Shown here piece after piece: positions 1-8,715 of a stretch of 64,000 nt of DNA. How positions within the stretch are numbered: the stretch's first letter is position 1; every line of letters starts with the position of its first letter. The notes under the pieces are model-generated. The model ran no database searches. It was not told the origin of the DNA and worked only from the letters and a program-made list of their open reading frames with translations. The translations under genes were made by a program, and so were the position numbers. The stretch is from Sedimenticola_A sp040506895. GTDB taxonomy: Bacteria; Pseudomonadota; Gammaproteobacteria; Chromatiales; Chromatiaceae. The DNA lies in NCBI GenBank assembly GCA_040506895.1, contig JBEVVY010000001.1, forward strand, positions 124,001 to 188,000, in the 5' to 3' direction.

Positions 1-74
1 CGTTGTGCCATCCCTTCGTAGAAATCGATTTCCCATTGTGACGGATGAAACTGTGCCGGGCAATCCATGGTCAT
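1..74 (-). CDS. 5' end of an unidentified gene running off the left edge
   Basis: On the minus strand an open frame begins at ATG 74 (or in-frame ATG 68) and stays open to the window edge, giving about 24 codons beginning M-T-M-D-C-P-A-Q. A purine-rich stretch precedes the ATG. The codons look plausible for this genome, but the piece is far too short to assign a family. It would be divergent from the binding-protein gene at 293, so the roughly 220 bp between them, AT-rich around 110-160, would hold both promoters. It could be chance. Confidence 0.35.
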   Translation of the reverse strand, partial: MTMDCPAQFHPSQWEIDFYEGMAQ

Positions 75-292
75 CTGCTCTCATGGATGGCTGCCAAGCC
101 AGGCAGTTTTTTGGTGAAATATCCGTTTAAATCATTTATTTCGACTATCTTTAATCCTTAAGGGCAGCAACAAAAATCGTGGTTGGGTCGGGCTCCCGGA
201 TGACCATCCGTGCGGGCCTTGAAATCTCAGGAATAGCGACCTGCTTTGTTATCTATCTTACTGAAAAATATTGAAATATTGGGGGTTCGATC

Positions 293-1306
293 ATGAAGAA
301 GGGTAGACGTCGGTTTCTCGATGCCGCTACAAAACTGGTGCTCTTCGCCTCGCTGGGCCTGCTCGGGGCCTGTGACAGCGGTGCGCCCACCAGCCCACCA
401 TCCGAGACGGTACAGGCTTCCGAGGTGACGCCTGCAGAAGCGCCCAAGCGGAATATCGCCCTGGTGATGAAGACCCTCACCAACCCCTTTTTCGTGTCGA
501 TGGAGAAGGGGGCGAGAAGGGCTGAACAGGAGTTCGGGATCAACCTGGTGGTGAAGACCGCGGCCCAGGAGACCTCCATCCAGCAGCAGATCGCCATCGT
601 CGACGACCTGGTGAGAGAGAAGGTCGATGCCATCGTCATCGCACCCGGCGATTCGGTGGAGCTGATACCGGTCCTCAAGAAGGCCCAGGACGCGGGTATC
701 ACGGTGATCAATATCGATAACCGTCTCGACCCCGATTTCTCCCGGAAGAACAACCTGGTGAATGTCCCCTTTATCAGTGTCGACAACAAGGGCTCCGCCT
801 ACCAGAGCGCGAAGTATATCGCGGACCAGGTGACCGAGCCCGCCAAGGCGCTGCTGATGGAAGGTATCAGGGGGGCCCTGAATGCCGAGGCGAGGAAGAA
901 CGGTGCGATCCAGGCGTTCTCTGAAAACAGCAATATCGATCTCGCGGAGATGGCGTCGGCCAACTGGAAGATCGACGAGGGCAACCGGCTGATGCGCAGC
1001 TGGCTGGAGAAGCATCCCGATGTGCGGCTGGTCTTCGCGGCCAATGACATGATGGCTTTCGGCGTGATCGATGCGTTGAAAGCGGCTGGCAGAAGTGATG
1101 TGCTGGTCGCCTCCTACGATGCCCTCGACCAGGCCAAGGCGGCCATCAGGGAGGGGACCCTCCAGGCGACGGTGGATCAGCAGCCGGCCGAACAGGGTTA
1201 CCTCGGTATCCAGTACGCCCTGCGTGCGCTCGATGGTGAGACCCTGCCGGAGAACACCTACATCGACACCATCCTGGTGACGGCCGAGAACGTAGATAAG
1301 CAGTAA
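293..1306 (+). CDS. periplasmic sugar-type binding lipoprotein (Peripla_BP_4 fold)
   Basis: This 337-aa protein has an N-terminal basic/hydrophobic leader ending in the lipobox LLGAC with Cys27, so it is probably a membrane-anchored periplasmic lipoprotein. The mature part has the ribose/galactose-binding (RbsB/LacI-like) fold: the NPFF segment near residue 62, the alternating TVINIDN and DAIVIAP strands, and the late FAANDMMAFGVIDAL segment typical of sugar-binding proteins. No ABC ATPase or permease gene is adjacent. The next gene starts 8 bp downstream and encodes a membrane Cache/GGDEF/EAL sensor, so the protein more probably presents a ligand to that sensor than feeds a transporter. The ligand is unknown; a sugar, polyol or AI-2-like molecule would suit the family. 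The ATG at 293 follows a G-rich stretch that can serve as ribosome binding site. Confidence 0.85.
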   Translation: MKKGRRRFLDAATKLVLFASLGLLGACDSGAPTSPPSETVQASEVTPAEAPKRNIALVMKTLTNPFFVSMEKGARRAEQEFGINLVVKTAAQETSIQQQIAIVDDLVREKVDAIVIAPGDSVELIPVLKKAQDAGITVINIDNRLDPDFSRKNNLVNVPFISVDNKGSAYQSAKYIADQVTEPAKALLMEGIRGALNAEARKNGAIQAFSENSNIDLAEMASANWKIDEGNRLMRSWLEKHPDVRLVFAANDMMAFGVIDALKAAGRSDVLVASYDALDQAKAAIREGTLQATVDQQPAEQGYLGIQYALRALDGETLPENTYIDTILVTAENVDKQ

Positions 1307-1313
1307 CGGCACG

Positions 1314-2906
1314 ATGATGCTGATCAAGGGGCTGAACATCACCAACAAGTTCGCCATTTTCATGGTGCTTATTGGTGTTGTTCCCCTGTTGACTGCAGGT
1401 ATCGTGGCTTACCAGTCATCGAAACAGGCCCTGGTGGAGGGGGCGTTGAAGGAGCAGGCGCGTATCCTCTCGGGATACCGGGACAACCTGGTGCTGATCC
1501 AGGAGCAGATCGAGAGCCTGATCGCCAATATCTCCGGCGTGGAGACCATCACCAACGCCCTGCTGAAACCCCAGCATGACATCACCACCTACGAACAGCT
1601 CGACACAGAGGCCCAGGTGGGGTACATCCTCAACGGCTACCTCAATATCAAGGGGCTGGTCTCGATCCACGTGTTTGGGGAGCAGGGGGCCCACTACCAG
1701 GTGGGTGATACCCTCGATACAAAAACCAAACCCGTCGTCAGGGACCTGATCCGGTTGGGTTCACTGCGTTCACAGAGCTGGGTCCACTGGGTCGGGGTGA
1801 CCGAGAATGTCAACCAGCGTTCCAGGCAGACTCATGTGCTCGCGGCGGCCCAGACCATGTACCACACGGACAGGCAGAGCCTGGAGAGAAGACCCATCGG
1901 AACCCTGGTGGTCAACTACAGTGTCGACCACCTGTCGAGACTGTTTCAGGACGACGATACATCGATGGTCTACCTGGTGGATCAGAACGGGCGTTATATC
2001 CACCACCCCGACCGGGGGTTCATCGGGCGGAAGGCGGGTGGTCACCTGCGGGATTTCCACGCCAGGCTCGGGTCCCACACGCTGCTGGGTACGGCACATG
2101 GCAATGTCTACCTGACCCACCAGCATATCGAGCGCAGCGGCTGGATGCTGCTCTCAGAGGTTCCCGAGGCGGAACTGCTGGCAGAGGTGAACCTGATCCG
2201 CAATGCCACGGTCGCCATCTTCACCCTGGCGCTGGCGTTCGTGGTCCTGGTGGCGCTCTACTTCTCCCGCTCGGTGGTTTCGCCCATCCGGTATGTCACG
2301 GAGAGCTTCAAGCGCTTGAGGGCAGGTGCGACCGACGTGGATAAGCTGGTCGTATCGGGACATGACGAGATCTCGCAACTGGCCCAGTGGTTCAACCAGT
2401 TCCTGGATGAGCTTGGCCGGCGTCGTGCCTCGGAGAGCGCCCTGCGTTTCAGCGAGGAGCGCTACGAGCTGGTCTCCAGGGCGACCAACGAGGGCATCTG
2501 GGATTACAACCGCGAGCAGGGGACGGTCTATTTCTCCGATCGCTTCAAGGAGATCGCCGGTTATGAACCGGACAAGCTACCCGCCACCCTGGTCAACTTC
2601 TACAAGGTTATCCATCCGGCCGACCGGCCAATGATCAAGAAGCGGTTCAAGGAGTTCCTGAGATCGAACCGGAACTTCATCAATATCGAGCACCGCATGA
2701 ACCGGCCTGACGGCAGTTTCGTCTACGTAAGCAACAACTGCCAGGCGATCCGGGACAGCCGGGGCAGGGTGATCCGCATGGCCGGTTCGATCCAGGATAT
2801 CAGCCTGCAGAAGGAGATCGAGGGACGGCTGCGTCACGATGCCTCCCACGATCCCCTCACCGGCCTCTACAACCGCCCCTGGATGATCAAGCGCATCAAC
2901 CGGTAA
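1314..2906 (+). CDS. N-terminal part of a Cache-HAMP-PAS-GGDEF-EAL sensor (interrupted gene)
   Basis: 530 aa. One membrane segment (about residues 13-33) is followed by a periplasmic dCache-like domain to about 290, a second membrane segment (about 295-318), HAMP (about 320-370), PAS (about 380-500) and the start of a GGDEF domain (HDPLTGLYNR near the end). The frame ends at TAA 2904-2906, four residues after PWMIKRI begins, and the same frame reopens directly after the stop and continues as the rest of GGDEF and a full EAL domain to 4154. A CAA-to-TAA change would explain it, since family members usually have Gln or a similar residue there. As read, this piece has a sensor but no catalytic site. 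It lies 8 bp behind the binding-protein gene and is probably co-transcribed and co-translated with it. Confidence 0.85.
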   Translation: MMLIKGLNITNKFAIFMVLIGVVPLLTAGIVAYQSSKQALVEGALKEQARILSGYRDNLVLIQEQIESLIANISGVETITNALLKPQHDITTYEQLDTEAQVGYILNGYLNIKGLVSIHVFGEQGAHYQVGDTLDTKTKPVVRDLIRLGSLRSQSWVHWVGVTENVNQRSRQTHVLAAAQTMYHTDRQSLERRPIGTLVVNYSVDHLSRLFQDDDTSMVYLVDQNGRYIHHPDRGFIGRKAGGHLRDFHARLGSHTLLGTAHGNVYLTHQHIERSGWMLLSEVPEAELLAEVNLIRNATVAIFTLALAFVVLVALYFSRSVVSPIRYVTESFKRLRAGATDVDKLVVSGHDEISQLAQWFNQFLDELGRRRASESALRFSEERYELVSRATNEGIWDYNREQGTVYFSDRFKEIAGYEPDKLPATLVNFYKVIHPADRPMIKKRFKEFLRSNRNFINIEHRMNRPDGSFVYVSNNCQAIRDSRGRVIRMAGSIQDISLQKEIEGRLRHDASHDPLTGLYNRPWMIKRINR

Positions 2907-2921
2907 CTGGACGAGGCGAGG

Positions 2922-4154
2922 ATGGAGGGCGACCGGCTCTTTGCGGTTCTGTTCCTCGACCTGGACGATTTCAAGCAGCTCAACGATACCCTGGGGCACA
3001 GTTACGGTGACTTGCTGCTGGTGGAGGTCTCCAGGCGCATCGAGGCCACGGTCAGGCCCGGTGATGCCATCGCGCGCCTCGGGGGGGACGAGTTCATCGT
3101 GCTGCTGCCCGATATCAAGACCGGCGATGCGCTGCATGTCGTGGACCGGCTGGTGGAGAGTATCTCGGAACCCTACCTGCTCTATCACCATGAGTACTCG
3201 ACCCAGGGGAGTATCGGTGTCGCCTTCTCCAGTACCGGGTATGAGAATGCCGAGGAGATCCTGCGGGATGCGGATACCGCCATGTACCGTGCCAAGTCCC
3301 TTGGCAAGGGGCGATACGAGATCTTCGACAACGAGATGCGCAAGCACCTCCTGGAGCGCACCTCCCTTGAAAAAGACCTGGCCAAGGCGATGGATATGGG
3401 TGAGCTGGAGATGTACTACCAGCCCATCCTGTGCCTGAAAACGGGTCGCATCACTGGCTTCGAGGCACTGATACGCTGGCCCGACCCCAAGCGGGGGGTA
3501 TCGCCTGAGGTGTTCATCCCCCTGGCGGAGGAGAGCAACCTGATCCATCCGCTGGGTCACTGGATCTTCAGGCAGGTACTGGACCAGTTGAAACTCTGGA
3601 AGGGTCAGTTCGAACTGCCAGCGGATTTCAAGGTGGCGGTGAACATCTCCCCCAAGCAGTTCACCGACAGCAGTCTTATCGACTGGATGAAGCAGGTCAT
3701 TGCGGAACGCAACGTGGAGCCGCGTCACGTGGCCATCGAGCTCACCGAGACGGCGATATTCAGGGACCGGTTCGCTGTACTGAATTCACTGACCCGGCTG
3801 CGGGATGCCCAGGTCAGCATTCACCTGGACGATTTCGGTACCGGCTACTCCTCCCTCAGCTACCTGAACAACTTCCCCATCAATGCAATCAAGATCGACA
3901 GGTCATTCATCTCTGCACTGCAGCCGGGAAGCCGCCAGGAGAGGCTGGTGAGCACCCTGATCCTGATGGCCCGTGAGCTGGAGATACAGGTGATTGCAGA
4001 GGGTGTGGAGCAGGATGACCAGCTGAAGTACCTGAAAGAGAAGAGCTGTGACTTCGCCCAAGGCTACCATATCGGAAGGCCCCTTCCCGAAGCGCAGGCC
4101 AGCGAGTTGCTTGCAGATGCATACCCCCGTAGAGGGCAGGTCTCCGGTATCTGA
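2922..4154 (+). CDS. C-terminal part of the same sensor: most of GGDEF plus EAL
   Basis: 410 aa from ATG 2922, in the same frame as 1314-2906 and separated from it only by the TAA and five codons. It lacks about the first 25 residues of the GGDEF domain. The GGDEF motif is intact (residues 54-58) with an RxxD inhibitory site (RPGD) five residues before it. EAL is intact (residues 181-183), as is the DDFGTGYSS loop, so the phosphodiesterase half should be competent. The purine-rich GAGGCGAGG before ATG 2922 could allow re-initiation, which would yield a soluble EAL protein uncoupled from the sensor. Alternatives are a pseudogene, stop readthrough, or a base-call error. The stop codon at 4152-4154 directly abuts that of the convergent DUF2784 gene. 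Confidence 0.8.
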   Translation: MEGDRLFAVLFLDLDDFKQLNDTLGHSYGDLLLVEVSRRIEATVRPGDAIARLGGDEFIVLLPDIKTGDALHVVDRLVESISEPYLLYHHEYSTQGSIGVAFSSTGYENAEEILRDADTAMYRAKSLGKGRYEIFDNEMRKHLLERTSLEKDLAKAMDMGELEMYYQPILCLKTGRITGFEALIRWPDPKRGVSPEVFIPLAEESNLIHPLGHWIFRQVLDQLKLWKGQFELPADFKVAVNISPKQFTDSSLIDWMKQVIAERNVEPRHVAIELTETAIFRDRFAVLNSLTRLRDAQVSIHLDDFGTGYSSLSYLNNFPINAIKIDRSFISALQPGSRQERLVSTLILMARELEIQVIAEGVEQDDQLKYLKEKSCDFAQGYHIGRPLPEAQASELLADAYPRRGQVSGI

Positions 4155-4529
4155 TCAGGAACCGGAACCACGCATTCTGCGTTTCACTAAGATGGTATAG
4201 ATTGCCAGGTTGAGCAGCAGGGCCAGCATGGCCAGGGTGATCTGTTCACCCCGGCTCATCCCGAGGGGGTATATCAGGGGCAGCAGGTAGTGCTCGATGA
4301 AACCGCCTTCGTAACCCTGTTCGCCACCCGCTATCCTGAGGCTGTTCTCCAGGGGGGTCAGCGGGCATATCCAGCCCATGGCATCGATGGTCACGCCCCA
4401 GATCACACAGGGTACATGCAGCCAGGCCAGTTTAGGCCAGCGCAGCACCAGTAGTCCGCCAAGCACCACGAAGAGTATGAAGCCGAAGTGGATCAGCAGG
4501 ACCAGATCTGCCCCGAGCCTGGCAAGCAC
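4155..4529 (-). CDS. DUF2784 family membrane protein
   Basis: 124 aa with a GTG start at 4529. It has about four hydrophobic segments and the family features of a LIHFGFILFVVLGGLL first helix, a short WPKLAWLH turn and a WGVTIDAMGWICPLTPLE segment. DUF2784 proteins are small inner-membrane proteins of unknown function. The gene starts 18 bp after the stop of the GFA-family gene and is probably in one transcript with it. Its own stop codon touches the stop of the convergent EAL gene with no bases between. Confidence 0.8.
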   Translation of the reverse strand: MLARLGADLVLLIHFGFILFVVLGGLLVLRWPKLAWLHVPCVIWGVTIDAMGWICPLTPLENSLRIAGGEQGYEGGFIEHYLLPLIYPLGMSRGEQITLAMLALLLNLAIYTILVKRRMRGSGS

Positions 4530-4547
4530 AATCCAATACCTGCCAGG

Positions 4548-4904
4548 TCAGAGAAGGTGCTTGCCGTCGAAGAGATCCGCTTCCAGTGCCAGGGGATCGA
4601 TACCCTCGATACAACCGAGATTGACCCGGTAGTGGCCGGGAAAGCGGGCGGTCTCGTGAAAGGTGTAGATACCACACTGCCTGCAGAAGTGATGTTTTGC
4701 GGTCTTTGCACCGAACTGGTAGAGGCCGAGGGCTCCCTCTTCAGCATCGATCTTCAGCTTCTCCAGGGGGATCACCTCTGAACTCATCATCGCCCCCTTG
4801 CGGGAACAGATGGAGCAGTTGCATCGCAGCCCTTTTTCGATCGCCTCACCGGTGTAGGAGAATGTCACTGCGCCGCAGTGACAGCTGCCCTTGTACTCTT
4901 TCAT
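4548..4904 (-). CDS. GFA (glutathione-dependent formaldehyde-activating) family zinc protein
   Basis: 118 aa, the usual length of single-domain GFA proteins. The zinc-binding cysteines are visible in order: GSCHCGAVTF at the N-terminus, CNCSIC near residue 30 and FCRQCG near residue 75. The family name comes from the S-hydroxymethylglutathione-forming Gfa, but most short members have unknown substrates, so no reaction is claimed. A strong AAAGGAGG ribosome binding site lies just before the ATG. It is probably the first gene of a two-gene unit with the DUF2784 gene. Confidence 0.85.
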   Translation of the reverse strand: MKEYKGSCHCGAVTFSYTGEAIEKGLRCNCSICSRKGAMMSSEVIPLEKLKIDAEEGALGLYQFGAKTAKHHFCRQCGIYTFHETARFPGHYRVNLGCIEGIDPLALEADLFDGKHLL

Positions 4905-4971
4905 GGTGACCTCCTTTCAACTCGTAAAAGAATAGCCGCTCTCATGCGACAGCGGTAGTGGGAGAGAACCG

Positions 4972-6240
4972 TCAGAAGTCGTCCAGCCAGTGGTGGAACT
5001 GGTCGGCAGGCATCGGTTCCGAAAAGTAGTTTCCCTGGACGATATCGCAGCCCAGCTCTTGGAGACGGTCCAGGGTCTCACGGTTCTCGACACCCTCCGC
5101 CACCACGCTCAGGCCGAAACGGTGGGCGATGTTGATGATCACCTCGACGATATGGCTGTTCACCTCGTCGCTCAGCAATCCATCGACAAAGGAGCGGTCG
5201 ATTTTCAACTCGTCAGTGGGGATGTCGCGGAAATAGGAGAGACTCGAATAGCCGGTGCCGAAATCGTCTATGGCGACCTTTATGCCCTGGCCCCTCAGCT
5301 CCTTCAGCATGTTGAAGGTGTAGTGGGTGTCGTTGATGAAGGACTCTTCCAGCACCTCGAGACAGAGCGCCACGTTATCGGTTTTCCAGAGCTGTTCCGC
5401 GCTCTCTACCAGGTCGGGAAAGTCCGGTTGGTCGAGCAGCGAGGTGGGAATATTCACCGATACATGGAGATTTCCGTACTTGCCGGGCCACTCGGCTGAA
5501 TGGCGCAGTGCACTGTTGAGTATCCAGATGGTGAAGTTCTTCATCAGTCCCATCTCTTCGGCGACGGGAAGAAAGAGTCCGGGCGGTATGATACCGCGAC
5601 TGCGGTTGTTCCACCGGAGCAGTGCCTCAGCTCCCACGGGCTGGCCGGTCTTGAGTGAAACCTTGGGCTGGAAATAGACCAGCAGTTCCGAGCGGTCGAT
5701 CGCCCCCTCCAGTTCCAGTTCTATATCCCAGTTCTCCGACAACTCATCCTCGGGCTTGATCTCGGTGATGCCGATGGCATCATCCGAATGCTTGGCCTTT
5801 TCCAATGCCTCTTCGGCGGCATTCATCAACTGGTTGGGTTCGGTGGCATGGATCGGGCAGAGGGAGATGCCTATTTTGGCGGAGCAGCTGACCTGCTTCC
5901 CGTCGATCTCAACCGGTACATCCATCAGGCGAAGGATCTTGTGGGCGGCCAGCTGGGCGTGTCCCTCGTTGGATATCGGTGAGAGCAGCATGGCGAACTG
6001 ATCACTGCCTACCCGGGCAAGTGAGTCCCCATCGCGTTTCACCTCCGAGAGCAGCTCGGCGACTGACATCAGTACACGGTCACCCGCCTCCTGGCCGTAG
6101 AAGGTGTTGATGCGTCGGAAACGCTGGATATCGATGATCAGCAGGGCGATGTTGACGTTGTACTCTACCGACGCTTCGATCTCGTCATTGAGCTGGGTGG
6201 TGAACTGTTGCCTGTCCAGCAGCTTGGTCAATTGATCCAT
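4972..6240 (-). CDS. EAL phosphodiesterase with degenerate GGDEF domain, no sensor region
   Basis: 422 aa. The protein starts directly at the GGDEF fold (DQLTKLLDR) with no membrane or sensor part. The GGDEF signature is replaced by GSDQF (residues 78-82), so cyclase activity is unlikely. The EAL half looks complete: EAL at 205-207, Asn in SVNIP near 263, the acidic EVLEES segment near 295-300, DDFGTGYSS at 325-333, and the later ELKIDRSF and VVAEGVE motifs. It should hydrolyse cyclic-di-GMP, with the degenerate GGDEF possibly acting as a GTP-sensing or structural module. It starts 21 bp after the HD-GYP gene and is probably in the same operon. Confidence 0.9.
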   Translation of the reverse strand: MDQLTKLLDRQQFTTQLNDEIEASVEYNVNIALLIIDIQRFRRINTFYGQEAGDRVLMSVAELLSEVKRDGDSLARVGSDQFAMLLSPISNEGHAQLAAHKILRLMDVPVEIDGKQVSCSAKIGISLCPIHATEPNQLMNAAEEALEKAKHSDDAIGITEIKPEDELSENWDIELELEGAIDRSELLVYFQPKVSLKTGQPVGAEALLRWNNRSRGIIPPGLFLPVAEEMGLMKNFTIWILNSALRHSAEWPGKYGNLHVSVNIPTSLLDQPDFPDLVESAEQLWKTDNVALCLEVLEESFINDTHYTFNMLKELRGQGIKVAIDDFGTGYSSLSYFRDIPTDELKIDRSFVDGLLSDEVNSHIVEVIINIAHRFGLSVVAEGVENRETLDRLQELGCDIVQGNYFSEPMPADQFHHWLDDF

Positions 6241-6261
6241 TATCGTGCTTGCGGTGGCCGG

Positions 6262-7542
6262 TCAGAGAAACAGCTCTTTCATATTGATGCCGTAATCGTC
6301 AGGGCTCACGCCCCGGGTGACGTTGATATCCTTGGTCTTGGATATGTCGATATGTTTGAACTGCGACAGGGGCTTCTTGTTTTCGTCCAGCAGCAGCATC
6401 ACCACGGGGCGCAGCCGCCGCAGCCCGTTCACGGAGATCACAGCGCCCACCTCGCCGGTGTTCAGTTCCACGAGTGAGCCGGTGGGATAGAGGCCGACGG
6501 ACTGGATGAACTGCTCTACCAGTTCCCCCTGGTACTTGTCGTCACGCAGCTCGTACAGCTCCGCGATCGCCTCGTGGGGCGGGCGGGGGCCTTTCCCCGC
6601 ATAGGGCCGCTCGCTGGTCATGGCATCGTAGCTGTCCACCAGTCCGGCGATCTTTCCGTACAGGGGGATCTGCTCATTGCCGAGCTTCTGCGGATAGCCG
6701 CTGCCATCGAAACGTTCGTGATGGGTCGCCACCATCTGCAGTACGTCCATGGGCACCTTGGTGGTGGGGGAAGTGGAGGATGCGTGGGCCAGGATCTTCA
6801 CCCCCATGTCCACGTGGGAGTGCATCTGCTTCTGCTCGTCGTCGTCCAGCCCGCCCAGCTTGAAGATCAACTCCCTGGGGATCGAGGTGTTGCCGATGTC
6901 CAGCAGAAGGCCGCCGAGGGCCAGTTCGGTGATGGTCGATTTTTCCAGGCCCAGGTGGCGTCCGAAGGTGGCGCACCAGACCGAGGTGCCGAGGGCGCGG
7001 GAGTAGGTATACTCGTCGTGCTTCTTCAGGTGCACCAGCCAGGAGAGGGCGGCCGGATTGCGGGTGATGCTCTCCACCATGTCGGTGATGCCGGACTTCA
7101 CCCTGGCCAGGTCGATATCCCGGCCCTTGCCCAGATCCTCCAGCAGGTTGCTGAACCCCTCGCTGACTTTATCGCAGGCCGCCCTGGCCTCTTTCAGCTC
7201 ACTCTTGATACTGGTGGTTACACGGTAGGTCTTCTTGCGCAGGCTTTCGAACTCATCCGTCCTGGTGACCACCGGCCGTTCCGAGGGCTCCATGTCGAAA
7301 ATATTGGTGGAGGCCTTCGGTGTGCTGGAGACGATCCAGAAGCGTGGATTCGGCGCATGGCCCTTCTCGACGTCGACGTAGACGAAGCTGCAGTAGGCCC
7401 TGAGCTTTTCGATATCGTCCTTGGAACGGATTTTCAGGCCCTGGATCGGAAAAGGGGTCTTGATCCACGGACGGTCGAGGCGTGACACGTACATGCCAAC
7501 CTCGAGGCCGTCGATACTTGTTTTGACTTCAGATAATTCCAT
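6262..7542 (-). CDS. DUF3391/HD-GYP domain protein with substituted metal ligands
   Basis: 426 aa. The N-terminal part (1-100) is the DUF3391 domain often found before HD-GYP. The HD-GYP region spans about 165-370 and keeps HSH (241-243) and HHERFDGSGYP (274-284). The defining HD pair is not present: the usual LLHDIGK reads LLLDIGN (residues 212-218), and the earlier YTYxHS histidine is Arg182. Both losses were checked in the codons (CTG GAC, and TCC CGC). The bimetal site should be impaired, so the protein may be a cyclic-di-GMP receptor or scaffold rather than a phosphodiesterase. It is the first gene of a pair with the EAL protein downstream. Confidence 0.88.
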   Translation of the reverse strand: MELSEVKTSIDGLEVGMYVSRLDRPWIKTPFPIQGLKIRSKDDIEKLRAYCSFVYVDVEKGHAPNPRFWIVSSTPKASTNIFDMEPSERPVVTRTDEFESLRKKTYRVTTSIKSELKEARAACDKVSEGFSNLLEDLGKGRDIDLARVKSGITDMVESITRNPAALSWLVHLKKHDEYTYSRALGTSVWCATFGRHLGLEKSTITELALGGLLLDIGNTSIPRELIFKLGGLDDDEQKQMHSHVDMGVKILAHASSTSPTTKVPMDVLQMVATHHERFDGSGYPQKLGNEQIPLYGKIAGLVDSYDAMTSERPYAGKGPRPPHEAIAELYELRDDKYQGELVEQFIQSVGLYPTGSLVELNTGEVGAVISVNGLRRLRPVVMLLLDENKKPLSQFKHIDISKTKDINVTRGVSPDDYGINMKELFL

Positions 7543-7665
7543 GGGCTCTCGTGTTTATACTAGTTATAAAAGCCAACGTACGTATCCGTCTAACTATTTG
7601 TCTCTCAACAGGTTGAGAGTGAATCTTAAACCTGCAGTTGTCAATAAGAATTAAGCTTATTCTGA

Positions 7666-8601
7666 TCAGTAGATAATGAAGTGCAGCAGGCTGCGGATCC
7701 CTATGGCAACCAGGGCACCGTAGATGGCGGGACGGACAACGGAGGCGACCTTCGGGCCCGCCGACATGAAGATGGCGATACCGGCGATATCCAGGGGATG
7801 AATCAGAAAGCCGGCCAGGCGGTTGAACTCCGCGAGGGAGACCAGGCCGTCGTTGAGAAAATCCACCATCACACCCATCATCGCCGTGCCCCCGGCGATG
7901 TACTTGGTGACGATGGGCAGAAGCATCGCCGGTGAGAGGCCCAGCGCAGTGAACAGCGGGGCGAGCAGCGACTCCAGGCCATCCACGGCACCTGCGGTGC
8001 GCAGACTGTTCACCAGCAGCAGGGCCAGGATCAGCATCGGCAGGGCACCGACCGTGATACCGAACGCCTCGCCGCCTGCATGGTTGATCACATTCAGTAT
8101 ACCTTTCGTATCCTTCGCCTCCCGGTGACTCGGCTTCAGTTCGGGTTCCGTGTCCTCCGGCAGGTTGCGGGCGAACAGGTGGTAGGTGATCGAGGCGCCG
8201 ATGATGCCCGCAATGGCCGATATCAGAATGGTGGCAGGCCCCTGCAGGCCGACAGCGGCCATGGGGAAGGTGACATTGGCCTGGGAGGCGCCCAACACGA
8301 GCGCCAGCGTGGCCGCGATATGGCGCCTGGAGGTACCCCCCTTGTCCATCATGGTGAGCGTGGCCAGCGGCGCGGCGAAGCTGACCAGCAGCACCTGCAG
8401 CAGTGCGAAGATACCCAGTCCCGGTATCCCCAGGGGCCTGAGCAGGGGTGCCAGCCGAGCGACCAGCCAGTCCAGGATGCCCTTCGCTTCGAGCAGCCGC
8501 ATAAGGGTGAGCATCACCACCATCACCGGCAGCAGTATAAACAGTGCCAGTTCCACCGCGGCGCGCCCTGATTGCAGGATAAGATCGGCGAAAGCTGTCA
8601 T
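7666..8601 (-). CDS. nucleoside-recognition (Gate) domain membrane protein
   Basis: 311 aa and strongly hydrophobic, with two Gate-type halves separated by a charged linker near residues 150-170. Each half has the glycine- and proline-rich helices of the nucleoside-recognition family (related to SpmA/SpmB and to transporter gates): GIPGLGIFALLQVLLVSFAA in the first, and FGITVGALPMLILALLL followed by IVTKYIAGGTAMMGV in the second. Function in proteobacteria is not established; transport or channel gating is the usual guess. It has its own transcription unit, since a terminator for the upstream operon lies just before it (8646-8673). Confidence 0.75.
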   Translation of the reverse strand: MTAFADLILQSGRAAVELALFILLPVMVVMLTLMRLLEAKGILDWLVARLAPLLRPLGIPGLGIFALLQVLLVSFAAPLATLTMMDKGGTSRRHIAATLALVLGASQANVTFPMAAVGLQGPATILISAIAGIIGASITYHLFARNLPEDTEPELKPSHREAKDTKGILNVINHAGGEAFGITVGALPMLILALLLVNSLRTAGAVDGLESLLAPLFTALGLSPAMLLPIVTKYIAGGTAMMGVMVDFLNDGLVSLAEFNRLAGFLIHPLDIAGIAIFMSAGPKVASVVRPAIYGALVAIGIRSLLHFIIY

Positions 8602-8645
8602 AGGGTCACCCGGTCAACTCGTCATTGGTTGCATTGTACCCCGTG

Positions 8646-8673
8646 AAAAAAAACGGCTCCCGTGAAGGGAGCC
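8646..8673 (-). terminator. intrinsic terminator of the hydratase/lyase operon
   Basis: Read on the minus strand, a perfect 7-bp stem GGCTCCC/GGGAGCC with a 5-base loop is followed by C and a run of eight T. It lies about 40 bp after the stop of the mesaconyl-CoA hydratase gene, so it should end the operon transcribed from 13446. Confidence 0.85.
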
Positions 8674-8715
8674 AAGGGGGAGTTTGCTGCTTGCCGCAGC
8701 AGGGGAAAAACTTTT

